Positions 7,252-15,917 of a stretch of 33,691 nt of DNA are shown here, piece by piece. How positions within the stretch are numbered: position 1 is the first letter of the stretch; each line of letters begins with the position of its first letter. A model generated the notes under the pieces. That model saw only the letters and a list, made by a program, of their open reading frames with translations, ran no database searches and was not told where the DNA came from. Source of the stretch: CAYMRB01 sp964392615 (GTDB lineage Bacteria; Planctomycetota; UBA8108); the NCBI GenBank assembly GCA_964392615.1, contig CAYMRB010000049.1, forward strand, positions 1 through 33,691. Direction: 5' to 3'. The translations under genes and the position numbers were made by a program.

Positions 7252-10200
7252 CTACGCCCGCAGCTTCGTCGCCGCATCGCTGACGAGACGTTCGACGTCC
7301 GCGACGAACGCGAAGAGCCCGCTCGGTGTCGCCGGCTCGCGGGCGAGAACTGCGTCGAGACTGCTCTGCAAGCGCGTGCGGATCGGGTGGTCGTCCGGCA
7401 CGAGTAGCTCGGCTGCCGTGCGGAGGCCGACCGGCTCGGACTCCGGACCCGAACGTGTCGCGTAGCGCAATAGCGTCGCCGCCAGCTCGAAGCGCACGTC
7501 CTCGAGGCGGTCGGTCAGCGCAGCGCACATCTGCCAGTCGTCAGCGCCCAGCTTGACGATGCGCCTGGCTTCGTCACCGACGCGATCGAGCAGTAGCCGG
7601 TCGCTCGCGAGATTCAGTGCCGCGGTCACCTCGGGCGGCGGCCGGTTCGTCTCGGCGCCGAGCTTGCGCGAAATCCACCCCGCCGTCGCATCGCGCGCGA
7701 ACGCGAGGTGCACGGCGAGGTCTCTCGGCAGCTTGGCGTCGCTGTCGACGACGCCGGCCGGCTCGTCGAGCGTCGGATCGGTTCGGGTCACGGCGAGGTG
7801 GCCCGACAGGATTTCGTCGAGGTCGTTGATCGATACGGTGCGCCGCAGCAGCCAGCGAGTCAGCCTCTCCACCGCCTCGGCGTGTTGCTCCATCGCGTCG
7901 TAGAGCGTCGCGCAATCGAGGGCTTTGGCCTCGTACGTCGCGTCCAACGCCGCATGGAACGCGTCGCCGCGCATCGACCGGTCCGCCGCGAGCCAGGCGT
8001 GGAGGATCCGGTCGGGAGACTCGCCGGTGTCTCGCCTTAGGCGGTGAAGGAACGTCAGCCCCATGCGATTCACGCACGCGTTGACGGCTGCCGTCGCGAT
8101 GATCTCGTCGCGCAGCGAGTGCGCCGCGATCGTCTCCGGGAATCGTTCGACCACCGGGCGGGGAAAGTACTCGTCGAGGAATACCGCCATCGCGCCGTGG
8201 CGCGCCAGGCCGCTCGAGAGGACGTTCGCGAACGAGTCGATCTTGACGTACGCGAGCACGACGGCGAGCTGCGGTCGCGTCAGGTTCATGCCCGATTCGC
8301 GTTGCTTCCTGAGCTCCGCGTCTTCCGGCACCGACTCCACCGCGCGATCGAGGAGGCCGGTCGCCTCGAGCTCGTCGATGACCATGCGGATCTGGTCGAG
8401 CCGTTCGGCGCCGCCGCGTTCCGCGATCGACAGAGCCGCGCTCTGTTGGCGATTGTCGCGCAGCACCTGCTCGCACACCTCGACCGCGACTCCGTCGAGG
8501 ACGGCGTCGCGGTCGGAGCCGAGCAGGCTGCCATCGGCGATCGCCTGCTCGAGGAGGATCTTCAGGTTGACCTCGCGGTCCGACAGGTCGACGCCGCCGG
8601 AGTTGTCGATGAAATCGGTGTTGATCGCGCCGCGTTGCCGCGCGAACTCGACCCGTGCGTCCTGCGTCAAGCCGAGATTGCCGCCCTCGCCGATCACGCG
8701 CGCTCGGAGCTCGGACGCATCGACTCGAACCGCATCGTTCGCCGGGTCTCCGACGTCGACATCCGTCTCGAGCGTCCCCTTCACGTACGTTCCGATGCCG
8801 CCGTTGAACAGAAGGCCCACCGGCATCTGCAGCACGGCGTGGACGAGCTCGTCGCCGTTGAGGGCGGTCGTGTCGATGTCGAGCAGCTCGCGCGCTTCCG
8901 GCGACAGCCGGATCGACTTGGCGCTGCGCTCCCAGACGCCGCCTCCGGCGCTGATCAGCTTCGGGTCATAATCGTTCCACGACGAGCGCGACAGCTCGAA
9001 CAATCGGCGCCGTTCCTCGAAGGACACCGCGGGATCCGGCGACGGATCGAGAAAGACGTGTCGGTGGTTGAATGCCGCGATGAGCCGGATCTCGGGCGAC
9101 AACAGCATGCCGTTGCCGAACACGTCGCCGCTCATGTCGCCGATGCCGCAGACGGTGAACGCCTCGGTCTGCGTGTCGACGCCGAACTCGCGGAAGTGAC
9201 GCTTGACGCACTCCCACGTGCCGCGTGCGGTGATACCGTGGGTCTTGTGGTTGTAGCCGCTCGACCCTCCGGACGCGAACGCATCGTCTAACCAGAAAGA
9301 CCGCGCTCGGGCGATGCCGTTGGCGACGTCGCTGAACTGCGCCGTGCCGCGGTCCGCCGCGACGACGAGGTAGGGATCGTCCTCGTCGTGTACGACGACG
9401 CGGTCGGGAGGGATAGTCTCTCCGGCGACGACGTTGTCTGTCACGTCGAGCAGCGAGCCGATGAACACCTCGTACTGCTCACGCACGGTTGCCGCGACGG
9501 CATCGGCGGGAGGCGTCCCGACGAGGACGAAGCCGCCCTTCGCGCCGACCGGCACGATGAGCGCGTTCTTCGTGCGCTGCGCCTTCATCAGCCCGAGGAT
9601 CTCGGTTCGGAAGTCGTCGACGCGATCGCTCCAGCGGATGCCGCCGCGCGCGACTTTGCCGCTGCGCAGGTGGATTCCCTCGACGTTGGGGCTGGCGACG
9701 AAGATCTCGTACAGCGGTCGCGGCGCCGGCATGCGCGCGACGTCCTCCGAGCGCACCTTGATCGCGACGGCAGGGCGCGGCTCGCCGTCCGGTTCGCGCT
9801 GATACCAGTTCGTGCGCACCGTCGCGGTGATCAGGTTTTCGTAGCCGCGCAGGACCTGGTCCTCGTGGATTCCCGGGACGTCGTCCAGGGCCCGCGCGAA
9901 CGCCTCGGCCGTGGCCGCCTGACGATCGACGCGTTCGGTGTCGTCGAGATCCGGATCGAGGCGCGCCTCGAAGAGGTCGACCAGCGCCGCCGCCGCCCGC
10001 GGGTGATCGCACAACGCGCAATACGCCGTGTACCGGCGCAGCGTGCCCTCGAGCTGCTGGTGATACCAGGTGTACACGCGCAGCAGGTCGACCTGGCGCC
10101 AATCGAGCTCGGAGTGAACGATGAGCGCGTTGAGTGCGTCGTCGGCCACGCGGCCCTGCAAGACCTGCAGGATCGCATCCGCCATTCGCTCGCTCGCCTC

Positions 10201-12108
10201 GCCCGGCTCGATGGTTCGGCCCTCCGGACTCAAGACGCGGAACGAATGCACGTGATCGCCCTGTGACGACCCGGGCCGCCCGACGCGATAGGTGAGCTCG
10301 TCCCAGACATCGAGTCCGAGGTTCGTCAGGACGGGCATGAGCTCCGACAGGTGGTATTGCCCGCCCGCTCGCAGGATGCGGATCTCGGTGCTGTCGCGGC
10401 GCGGCGACCCGTCGGGGCGCACGACGACTCGGGGTGTCCGCGATGTGCGGGCGCGCTCGAGCTCGAGGATGTCGGCCGCCGCGTTGGCGGCCGGCTCGCT
10501 CGCGCGGTACGTCGCGGAAAACGCGCCCTTGTACTCTCTCGCCAGCGCGACCGGATCCTCGATGTCGTTGCGCAGCTTCAACGCGCGCAGCAGATCCTCA
10601 TCCCATGTGCGCGTCAACGCGGCGACACTCGCCTCGAGCTCGTCGAGCGGCGGTGCCGGAGGTGCCGGCGGCGTCCCCGCTGCCGACTCGCAGGCGAAGT
10701 AGAAGTGCAGGCGCGCCTGCGGCTCGTTCGTCAGCGCGAGCCGATAGTCGACCAGCGTACCACCGAACTTCTGGGCGAGCAGATCCTGGATCGCCTGTCG
10801 ATTGTGCACGCTGAAGCGATCGCGGGGGAGGAGAACCATCGCCGACACGCCACTCTCGAGCACGTCGCTGCGATAGCTAACGCGAACGTCGAGGCGATCG
10901 CGGTTGGCGAGCACCGAGAGGATCGTCTCGCGCAGCGCGTTGACATCGGCGACGAAGAGCTCGGCCTTCGGCAGCGAGCAGTAGATCGAGAAGATCTCCT
11001 TGTGGTCGTGCGATCCCGAAATGGCGCCGCAGTCGCTCAGGATCCGCTCGAGCTTGCGACGCAGCACCGGGATGTCGGCGGGCAGGTCGTCGAGCGCGCG
11101 GGACGTGAAGAGCCCGAGGAATCGGCACTCGCCGCGCACAGATCCGTCGCGGTCGTACTTGCGGACGCCGATGTAGTCCATCCGCGCGCGGCGCAGCACG
11201 AGGCTCTCGCGGTCCGTCTTGCACACGTTCAACGGACGGCTGCCCGCGATGCGTTCGCGCGCGTCCTCCGGCAGCTCGGCGACCGAGATCGGCTCCAACA
11301 GATCGGAACGCTTGTCGTCGCGCAGGATGCCGAGGCCCGAGCCTCGCGTCACGGTCGCGACTCGGCCTTTGGCTCCCGGCAGCACGTCGTACTCGCGGTA
11401 GCCGAGGAACACGAAGTTCGCTCGTCGCAGCCACTGCAGGAACTCGGCGGCCTCCTCGATCTCGGCGCGCGCCTCGGTGGCACCGAGCGCTTCCGCGTGT
11501 CCGGTCAGGTGGCCGATGATCTCCGAGAGCCGCACCAGCATCGGCCGGAAGTCCGTCGTCGCTCGCTGCGCCTCCTCGAACGCGATGCGGGCTTCCTCTT
11601 CGAGATCGCGGCACTCGTCCGGGGACAGGACGTGGTCGATCTCGAGGTGAGTGAAGGACACGAGCTCGGCGTCCGAACCGTCCGAGCCGTTTCCCGCCGG
11701 CTTGATCGACGTGACCTGTCCCGACGGGCTGCGCCCGACGCGGAGGATCGGGTGGAAGAGCTCGACGACGGTCAGCCCCTTGACGCGTACGAGCTCCCGC
11801 AGCGTGTCGACGAGAAAGGGCTGGTCCGGGCCGGTGACCGCGATGGCCGCGCGGCCTCCGGCCACTCGAGACAGCCAGGTCGGATTCTCGACGCGAACGG
11901 AGAACTCGGGCCCTGTGTTCGACTCGAGCTGCTCGAAACAGGATTCGACCGCGTCGACGAGATCGTCGACGTGGAAGGAGTCGAAGTAGGATGACGACGC
12001 GCGAGCGAGCAACGTTCGTGCAAACGAACGCAGCACCTCACCCCTCGTTCCCTCATGTCGCGCCGCCACCGCAGCCAGGAGCTCGTCGGCGCTCGACGTA
12101 TCGTGCAT
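7252..12108 (-). CDS. gdhB: NAD-dependent glutamate dehydrogenase, large (~180 kDa) type
   Basis: This enzyme oxidatively deaminates L-glutamate to 2-oxoglutarate and ammonium with NAD+ (EC 1.4.1.2), in the cytoplasm. The 1618 residues match the ~1600-residue bacterial GDH family (Bac_GDH) and are far longer than the ~450-residue hexameric GDHs. The N-terminal half holds the ACT-like regulatory regions (ITGPDQPFLVDTL-type segment near residues 85-120). The catalytic core has KVARGGIRWSDR near residue 820, followed by KNALIVPVGAKGGF. The NAD/glutamate-binding HGITARGTWECVKRHF is near residue 955, followed by CGIGDMSGDVFGNGM. It lies 13 bases downstream of a lipoprotein gene on the same strand. 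Its 3' end faces the hut operon, whose product is its substrate; family enzymes are often allosterically controlled. The symbol follows Pseudomonas usage. Confidence 0.95.
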   Translation of the reverse strand: MHDTSSADELLAAVAARHEGTRGEVLRSFARTLLARASSSYFDSFHVDDLVDAVESCFEQLESNTGPEFSVRVENPTWLSRVAGGRAAIAVTGPDQPFLVDTLRELVRVKGLTVVELFHPILRVGRSPSGQVTSIKPAGNGSDGSDAELVSFTHLEIDHVLSPDECRDLEEEARIAFEEAQRATTDFRPMLVRLSEIIGHLTGHAEALGATEARAEIEEAAEFLQWLRRANFVFLGYREYDVLPGAKGRVATVTRGSGLGILRDDKRSDLLEPISVAELPEDARERIAGSRPLNVCKTDRESLVLRRARMDYIGVRKYDRDGSVRGECRFLGLFTSRALDDLPADIPVLRRKLERILSDCGAISGSHDHKEIFSIYCSLPKAELFVADVNALRETILSVLANRDRLDVRVSYRSDVLESGVSAMVLLPRDRFSVHNRQAIQDLLAQKFGGTLVDYRLALTNEPQARLHFYFACESAAGTPPAPPAPPLDELEASVAALTRTWDEDLLRALKLRNDIEDPVALAREYKGAFSATYRASEPAANAAADILELERARTSRTPRVVVRPDGSPRRDSTEIRILRAGGQYHLSELMPVLTNLGLDVWDELTYRVGRPGSSQGDHVHSFRVLSPEGRTIEPGEASERMADAILQVLQGRVADDALNALIVHSELDWRQVDLLRVYTWYHQQLEGTLRRYTAYCALCDHPRAAAALVDLFEARLDPDLDDTERVDRQAATAEAFARALDDVPGIHEDQVLRGYENLITATVRTNWYQREPDGEPRPAVAIKVRSEDVARMPAPRPLYEIFVASPNVEGIHLRSGKVARGGIRWSDRVDDFRTEILGLMKAQRTKNALIVPVGAKGGFVLVGTPPADAVAATVREQYEVFIGSLLDVTDNVVAGETIPPDRVVVHDEDDPYLVVAADRGTAQFSDVANGIARARSFWLDDAFASGGSSGYNHKTHGITARGTWECVKRHFREFGVDTQTEAFTVCGIGDMSGDVFGNGMLLSPEIRLIAAFNHRHVFLDPSPDPAVSFEERRRLFELSRSSWNDYDPKLISAGGGVWERSAKSIRLSPEARELLDIDTTALNGDELVHAVLQMPVGLLFNGGIGTYVKGTLETDVDVGDPANDAVRVDASELRARVIGEGGNLGLTQDARVEFARQRGAINTDFIDNSGGVDLSDREVNLKILLEQAIADGSLLGSDRDAVLDGVAVEVCEQVLRDNRQQSAALSIAERGGAERLDQIRMVIDELEATGLLDRAVESVPEDAELRKQRESGMNLTRPQLAVVLAYVKIDSFANVLSSGLARHGAMAVFLDEYFPRPVVERFPETIAAHSLRDEIIATAAVNACVNRMGLTFLHRLRRDTGESPDRILHAWLAADRSMRGDAFHAALDATYEAKALDCATLYDAMEQHAEAVERLTRWLLRRTVSINDLDEILSGHLAVTRTDPTLDEPAGVVDSDAKLPRDLAVHLAFARDATAGWISRKLGAETNRPPPEVTAALNLASDRLLLDRVGDEARRIVKLGADDWQMCAALTDRLEDVRFELAATLLRYATRSGPESEPVGLRTAAELLVPDDHPIRTRLQSSLDAVLAREPATPSGLFAFVADVERLVSDAATKLRA

Positions 12109-12121
12109 CAGCGGAAGAGCC

Positions 12122-12763
12122 TCATTCCTCGGCGCGAGACGTCTGCGGCTCCGCAGGTTCGCTCGCGGCTTCGGCGCCGGTATCGTGCGCGGCGTCGTCT
12201 CGTTCGTAGTAGACCTCGTCCGGTCCGAGAAGGCCGAAGAGGACTTTCGTGCGGATTGCCGTGCGTACCCCCTTGAGGGTCGCGACGCGCGTCGAGTGGT
12301 GCGTCACGAGGCCCCAGAAGAACGAGTCCAGCTCCTGTGCTTCGTACACTTCGCTGTGCTCGTCAACGTGTGAGACGCAGGAGTGCGCGAAGCAGAAGAA
12401 GGGCAGAAAGGCCTCGAGCGTCATGAGCGCGTATCCGTCAGGCGGGTAGCCCTCGTCGCTCTCGGCAGCGAACAGCGCGATGTCGGTGTAGGCGAACGGA
12501 AACCACGTCCATTCGAGCAACTTTCCCGACTCGCTTTCCTCGAGGGCTTCGACGAGTGGCGCGATGCGGTAGCCGCCGGTGTCGGCGCGCGCGGCGCTGA
12601 AGTCGTAGGTCGAGCAACCGGTGAGCGCCGCGAACGAAGCGGCGGCCACGAGTCCTGGCAGGCCGAGGCGCAAGACGGCTCTCAGCGCGCGGAGGAGCCC
12701 TTCGCGGGGGGGCGGAAAGCACCGCGCAACACTCTGCAGGAGGGCTTCGGAAAGACGCCGCAT
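12122..12763 (-). CDS. Predicted lipoprotein of unknown function
   Basis: The protein has 213 residues. A hydrophobic stretch GLPGLVAAASFAALTG precedes Cys50, giving a lipobox L-T-G-C and suggesting export and lipidation. The n-region of about 30 residues (MRRLSEALLQ onward) is long for a lipoprotein. The ATG at 12763 is nevertheless supported by GGAGG at 12770-12774 on the minus strand, six bases upstream. The mature part has an aromatic-rich segment (WTWFPFAYTDIALF), several Cys/His residues (FFCFAHSCVSHVDEH), and an acidic, low-complexity tail. I recognise no family. The gene ends 13 bases before the glutamate dehydrogenase gene, so the two are probably co-transcribed, but nothing ties the lipoprotein to glutamate metabolism. 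Confidence 0.75.
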   Translation of the reverse strand: MRRLSEALLQSVARCFPPPREGLLRALRAVLRLGLPGLVAAASFAALTGCSTYDFSAARADTGGYRIAPLVEALEESESGKLLEWTWFPFAYTDIALFAAESDEGYPPDGYALMTLEAFLPFFCFAHSCVSHVDEHSEVYEAQELDSFFWGLVTHHSTRVATLKGVRTAIRTKVLFGLLGPDEVYYERDDAAHDTGAEAASEPAEPQTSRAEE

Positions 12764-12799
12764 ATCAGACCTCCACGGTCACCGATTTTCAGCACCCAG

Positions 12800-12827
12800 C
12801 CCATAACCGTTTTCGACGCGGCGTCAA
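12800..12827 (-). promoter_or_regulatory. Candidate promoter for lipoprotein-glutamate dehydrogenase operon
   Basis: On the minus strand TTGACG (12827-12822) and TATGGG (12805-12800) are 16 bases apart, about 37 bases before the lipoprotein ATG. GGAGG lies between this candidate and the start codon. It is divergent from the riboswitch promoter. The call rests on consensus resemblance only. Confidence 0.4.
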
Positions 12828-12934
12828 TCGGCAATCCGCTTTTCTCGCTTCCGACGGTCGAGTTTTTCGGTGGGGCGCCATCGGCACGGTGGGGGCGGAG
12901 TCGAGCCGCCGCGCAGCGGTCGGCCATGCGCTTG

Positions 12935-12963
12935 TTGACCCGGGGGCGGCGTCGCGATACGTT
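12935..12963 (+). promoter_or_regulatory. Candidate promoter for the cobalamin riboswitch transcript
   Basis: TTGACC (12935-12940) and TACGTT (12958-12963) are separated by 17 bases. The predicted start near 12970 falls just before the first conserved riboswitch element at 12979, as expected for a leader RNA. The -10 box is weak. Position supports the call more than sequence does. Confidence 0.45.
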
Positions 12964-12974
12964 GTCGCGGTCGT

Positions 12975-13223
12975 TTTCAGGTGCCTGCGCCCTCGTCTTG
13001 CCAGTGGGTGCGGGCGGTAACAGGGAAGTCCGGTGAGAAACCGGCGCGGACCCCGCCACTGTGACTGGGGACCGTCTTCCCATCCGGGTTCCGGCAGAGG
13101 GACTCGGGACGGCCCGCTGCGTCTTCAGCACTGCGGGTTGTGGCCACTGGAGTGATCTCCGGGAAGGCCTGGGAAAACGGTGTGATCCAGGAGCCAGGAG
13201 ACCTGCCTGAACGTTCGTTTCAG
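12975..13223 (+). ncRNA. Cobalamin (vitamin B12) riboswitch, class I type
   Basis: Conserved elements appear in the right order. AGGTGCC is at 12979. GGTAACAGGGAAGTCCGGTG and GAAACCGGCGCGGACCCC follow from about 13016. Then come CGCCACTGTGACTGGGGAC (about 13055-13075), GGCCACTGGAGTG (about 13142), GGGAAGGCCTGGGAAAACGG (about 13161) and the B12 box AGCCAGGAGACCTGCC (13192-13207). A peripheral hairpin (CCCGC paired with GCGGG, about 13112-13136) and a final stem CTGAA/TTCAG (13207-13223) are visible. The peripheral elements and length suggest the adenosylcobalamin-preferring class. The RNA lies 125 bases upstream of a secreted beta-propeller/dockerin gene on the same strand. Binding of corrinoid would normally repress that gene. 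Confidence 0.95.
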
Positions 13224-13321
13224 CCTCCGGGGATGGAGGCGCCACGAGGCGATCGCCGTTCTGCGACGTCGGCTTACGGCTTCTGCCGTCCCCGCGGGTG
13301 GGCTCCATCGGAGCTCTGGAT

Positions 13322-13344
13322 CCCCTTTTACGGAGAAGGAGGGG
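13322..13344 (+). promoter_or_regulatory. Hairpin that could hide the ribosome-binding site (riboswitch expression platform)
   Basis: CCCCTTTT (13322-13329) can pair with AGGAGGGG (13337-13344) as four C-G, two A-U and two G-U pairs around a 7-base loop. The Shine-Dalgarno GGAGG (13338-13342) for the ATG at 13348 sits inside this stem. ATCCCC (13320-13325) could alternatively pair with GGGGAT at 13230-13235, next to the end of the riboswitch. Translational control by switching between these pairings is an inference. Confidence 0.45.
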
Positions 13345-13347
13345 TCG

Positions 13348-14598
13348 ATGTTTCAGGTACTTGTTCGGATCACGGTCTCTGTCGTCGTCGCGTTTGCGTT
13401 GGCTGCGCCGTTGAGCGCTCAGGTCGCCCCGCCGGAGGGGTTCGTGCGGGGGCGGGCTTTCGAGTTCGATGCCGCTGCCCCGTTCGCGGAGCAGCTCGGC
13501 GGTCTCGAGTTCACGGGCAACGGCGCCGTAGTCGTCTACGAGGGCGGCGAGGTCCGCGTCACCGGCGACGGTGAGACGCGCGTGATCGCGACGTTCCGCC
13601 CGGCGGTCTTCGGCTCGTTTCTGCGTCTGTCGCCGGACGGCGACGCGGTGTACTTCGGCGAGAGCTCCGGGCAGACGATCTCGCGCGTGCCGCTCGACGG
13701 CAGCGGCGCGGTGCACGTCGACACGGTCGCTCTGAACTTCGATCTCGCGTTCGCGCCGGCGTCGGCCGACGAGGAGGTCGCCGGCCTCGGCTTCGTGTCG
13801 GGCCCCGGCGCGTCGGAGCACGGCGAGAACTCGGTCTGGCTTCTCGATGACGATCCCGCCGTCGACAACGACGAGATCGTCGCGGCGCTGTCGCCGTTTT
13901 CCGGGCCGATCGTGTTCGATCCCGACGGCAACCTCTACTGCATGACGTCGGGGCTCATCTCGGCGCAGACGGGCGCCGCGACCAATCTCGTCGTGCGCTA
14001 CACCTCGTCGCAGCTCGCCGAGGCGCTGGGAACCGGCGCGCTGACGCTGGAGGATGGCGAGGTGCTCCTCGAGAACCACGACGGTTGGTACGCCATGGCC
14101 TGGCTCGACGGTCGGCTGTGGGGAACCAACCTCGGATTCGGCAGGGGCGCGGCCGGCATCGAGGTGCTCGACCCGTTCAGCGGCGAAGGGCCCGCACTCT
14201 TCGCGGCGACCGTCGGCGCGTCGCCGAGCGTCCTCGCCGTTCGCGGCGGCGAGCGAGCCTTCGAGCGCGGCTCGGGTCGACATGGCGGTGCGCTCGTGGT
14301 CGCGTACAGCGACTTTGCGACCGTCAGCGCGGTCGACCGGGTCGAACCGCAGCTCTGGTTCGTGCGCGGCGAGGTGAACGACGACGGCGAGGTCGACATC
14401 TCCGACGTCGTCTCCCTGCTCGGGTACATGTTCTCGGGGGAGGACGCGCCGACGGACACGGAAGCGGCCGACGTCAACGATGACGAGATCGTCGACATCG
14501 CCGATCCGATCTACCTGCTGAGCTTCCTGTTCCGCGGCGGCCCGGAGATCCCGGCCCCGTTCCCGGAGCGTGGCCCCGAGCCCGAGCCCGAGCTCTGA
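13348..14598 (+). CDS. Secreted beta-propeller-like protein with C-terminal type I dockerin, under B12 riboswitch
   Basis: The protein has 416 residues. A Sec signal peptide covers 1-24 (cleavage LSA/QV). Residues about 28-338 form a repeating beta pattern with LSPDGDAVYF (94-103) and FDPDGNLYC (190-198), typical of SMP-30/NHL/YncE-like beta-propellers. No catalytic motif is recognised. Two Ca-binding dockerin segments follow: VNDDGEVDISD (343-353) and VNDDEIVDIAD (376-386), each with a hydrophobic helix, then a Pro/Glu-rich tail. The start is fixed by GGAGG at 13338. The cobalamin riboswitch upstream implies expression when B12 is scarce. In Bacteroides the surface beta-propeller BtuG binds B12 for import, so a corrinoid-binding role is attractive but is only inferred. 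No transporter gene is adjacent. An unrelated lactonase-like propeller regulated by B12 remains possible. Confidence 0.85.
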   Translation: MFQVLVRITVSVVVAFALAAPLSAQVAPPEGFVRGRAFEFDAAAPFAEQLGGLEFTGNGAVVVYEGGEVRVTGDGETRVIATFRPAVFGSFLRLSPDGDAVYFGESSGQTISRVPLDGSGAVHVDTVALNFDLAFAPASADEEVAGLGFVSGPGASEHGENSVWLLDDDPAVDNDEIVAALSPFSGPIVFDPDGNLYCMTSGLISAQTGAATNLVVRYTSSQLAEALGTGALTLEDGEVLLENHDGWYAMAWLDGRLWGTNLGFGRGAAGIEVLDPFSGEGPALFAATVGASPSVLAVRGGERAFERGSGRHGGALVVAYSDFATVSAVDRVEPQLWFVRGEVNDDGEVDISDVVSLLGYMFSGEDAPTDTEAADVNDDEIVDIADPIYLLSFLFRGGPEIPAPFPERGPEPEPEL

Positions 14599-14658
14599 TC
14601 GCCGGGGAGACCATCACGGCGCATTCCGCTTGCGGTTCGTGAGGCCGCGAAGAACACT

Positions 14659-14697
14659 GGGGGCTTCCGGGTTTCGAGTGAACCCTGGAAGTCCCCC
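14659..14697 (+). terminator. Strong hairpin after the propeller-dockerin gene
   Basis: GGGGG-CTTCC-GGGTT (14659-14673) pairs with AACCC-GGAAG-CCCCC (14681-14697), with two single-base bulges on the 3' arm and a loop of about 7 bases. There is no T tract after it. It ends 27 bases before the next start codon. It may separate riboswitch-controlled transcription from the M24 peptidase gene, or only slow it. Confidence 0.5.
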
Positions 14698-14724
14698 GTG
14701 CACTCTTCAGAAGAGAGGCCTGCA

Positions 14725-15915
14725 GTGGAATCGACGCATTTTGACCTCGCCGCGATCCAGGCGGCGCTCCAGGACGCTTCCATCGACGGTTGGTTGTTCT
14801 ACGACTTCCGCGGTAGCGACCCGATCGCGCGCAGTGTCCTCGGGCTCGATCCGCATGCGTTAACGACTCGGCGGTGGTTCTACTACGTGCCGGCGACCGG
14901 GGCGCCGCGCAAGCTCGTGCACAAGATCGAGAGCGGAGCTCTCGAATCGGTGCCGGGTGATGCGACCGTCTATCTGACGTGGCAATCGCTCGCCGAAGGG
15001 TTGCGGACGATTCTCGACGGCGCGAGCCGCGTCGCCATGCAGTACTCGTCCTACGTGCCGTACGTATCGCGCGTCGACGCGGGCACGGTCGAGGCGGTCC
15101 GCGCGGCAGGCGTGGAGGTCGTCACCAGTGCCGATCTCGTCCAGACGTTCCACGCGACGCTGTCGGAAGAGCAGTTCGCGAGCCACTTGCGTGCGGCTGA
15201 GCGGCTGCGAAGTCTCGTCGACGAGGTATTCGATCTCGTCGGCACGACGCTGCGGGCCGGCAAGTCGTTGACCGAGAAGGACGTATTCGATTTCGTCCAC
15301 GACGAATTCCGCGCGAGCGGTCTGGTCACCGACCACGCGCCGATCGTCGGCGTCAACGAGCACGCGGCCGATCCGCACTTCGAGGTTGCCGAGACCGGCT
15401 CAGCGCCGATTCGTCCGGGCGATCTGCTGCTCTTCGACGTCTGGGCGAAGGAGGAGGCGCCGGGCAGCATCTTCGCCGACATCACGTGGTGTGCGTTCCT
15501 CGGCGACGAGCCGCCCGCGGAGATGGTCAAGGTCGCCCAGATCGTCCGCGATGCCCGCGACGCGGCCATTCGCCGCGCGGACGAGGCTTTCTCGTCCGGC
15601 CAGGCTATCTGCGGCTACGAGGTCGATCGCGCCTGCCGCGAGGTGATCGAGAACGCGGGCTACGGCGAGTACTTCATTCACCGCACCGGGCACTCGATCG
15701 GCGAGATGACCCACGGCGACGGCGCGAATATCGACGACCTCGAGACGCACGACACGCGGCGGCTGCTGCCGCGGACGCTGTTCTCGATCGAGCCCGGCAT
15801 CTACCTGCCCGGGCGGTTCGGCATCCGCAGCGAGGTCGACGTATGGCACACGGGTAGCAGCGCCGAGGTCACGGGGCCGCCGCACCAGACGGAGCTGACT
15901 CTCATCGAAGTCTGA
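14725..15915 (+). CDS. M24 family metallopeptidase (Xaa-Pro aminopeptidase-like)
   Basis: The protein has 396 residues with a creatinase-like N-terminal domain (about 1-145) and a pita-bread M24 catalytic domain (about 150-396). All five metal ligands are present: Asp238 in LLLFDVW, Asp252 in FADITW, His323 in HRTGHSIG, Glu356 in SIEPGIYLP and Glu370 in IRSEVDV. It should remove N-terminal residues before proline from peptides, or cleave dipeptides as a prolidase, with two divalent metal ions. There is no signal peptide, so it is cytoplasmic. The start is the GTG at 14725, seven bases after GAGAGG. An upstream in-frame GTG at 14698 lies against the 3' edge of the preceding hairpin and is less likely. 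Co-transcription with the propeller gene is possible only by read-through of that hairpin. Confidence 0.92.
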   Translation: MESTHFDLAAIQAALQDASIDGWLFYDFRGSDPIARSVLGLDPHALTTRRWFYYVPATGAPRKLVHKIESGALESVPGDATVYLTWQSLAEGLRTILDGASRVAMQYSSYVPYVSRVDAGTVEAVRAAGVEVVTSADLVQTFHATLSEEQFASHLRAAERLRSLVDEVFDLVGTTLRAGKSLTEKDVFDFVHDEFRASGLVTDHAPIVGVNEHAADPHFEVAETGSAPIRPGDLLLFDVWAKEEAPGSIFADITWCAFLGDEPPAEMVKVAQIVRDARDAAIRRADEAFSSGQAICGYEVDRACREVIENAGYGEYFIHRTGHSIGEMTHGDGANIDDLETHDTRRLLPRTLFSIEPGIYLPGRFGIRSEVDVWHTGSSAEVTGPPHQTELTLIEV

Positions 15916-15917
15916 CA

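Noticed and set aside
12682..14283. 533-codon minus-strand open frame across the riboswitch and propeller gene
   Set aside because: It runs antisense through a clear cobalamin riboswitch and a gene with signal peptide and dockerin; the product is low-complexity Arg-rich.
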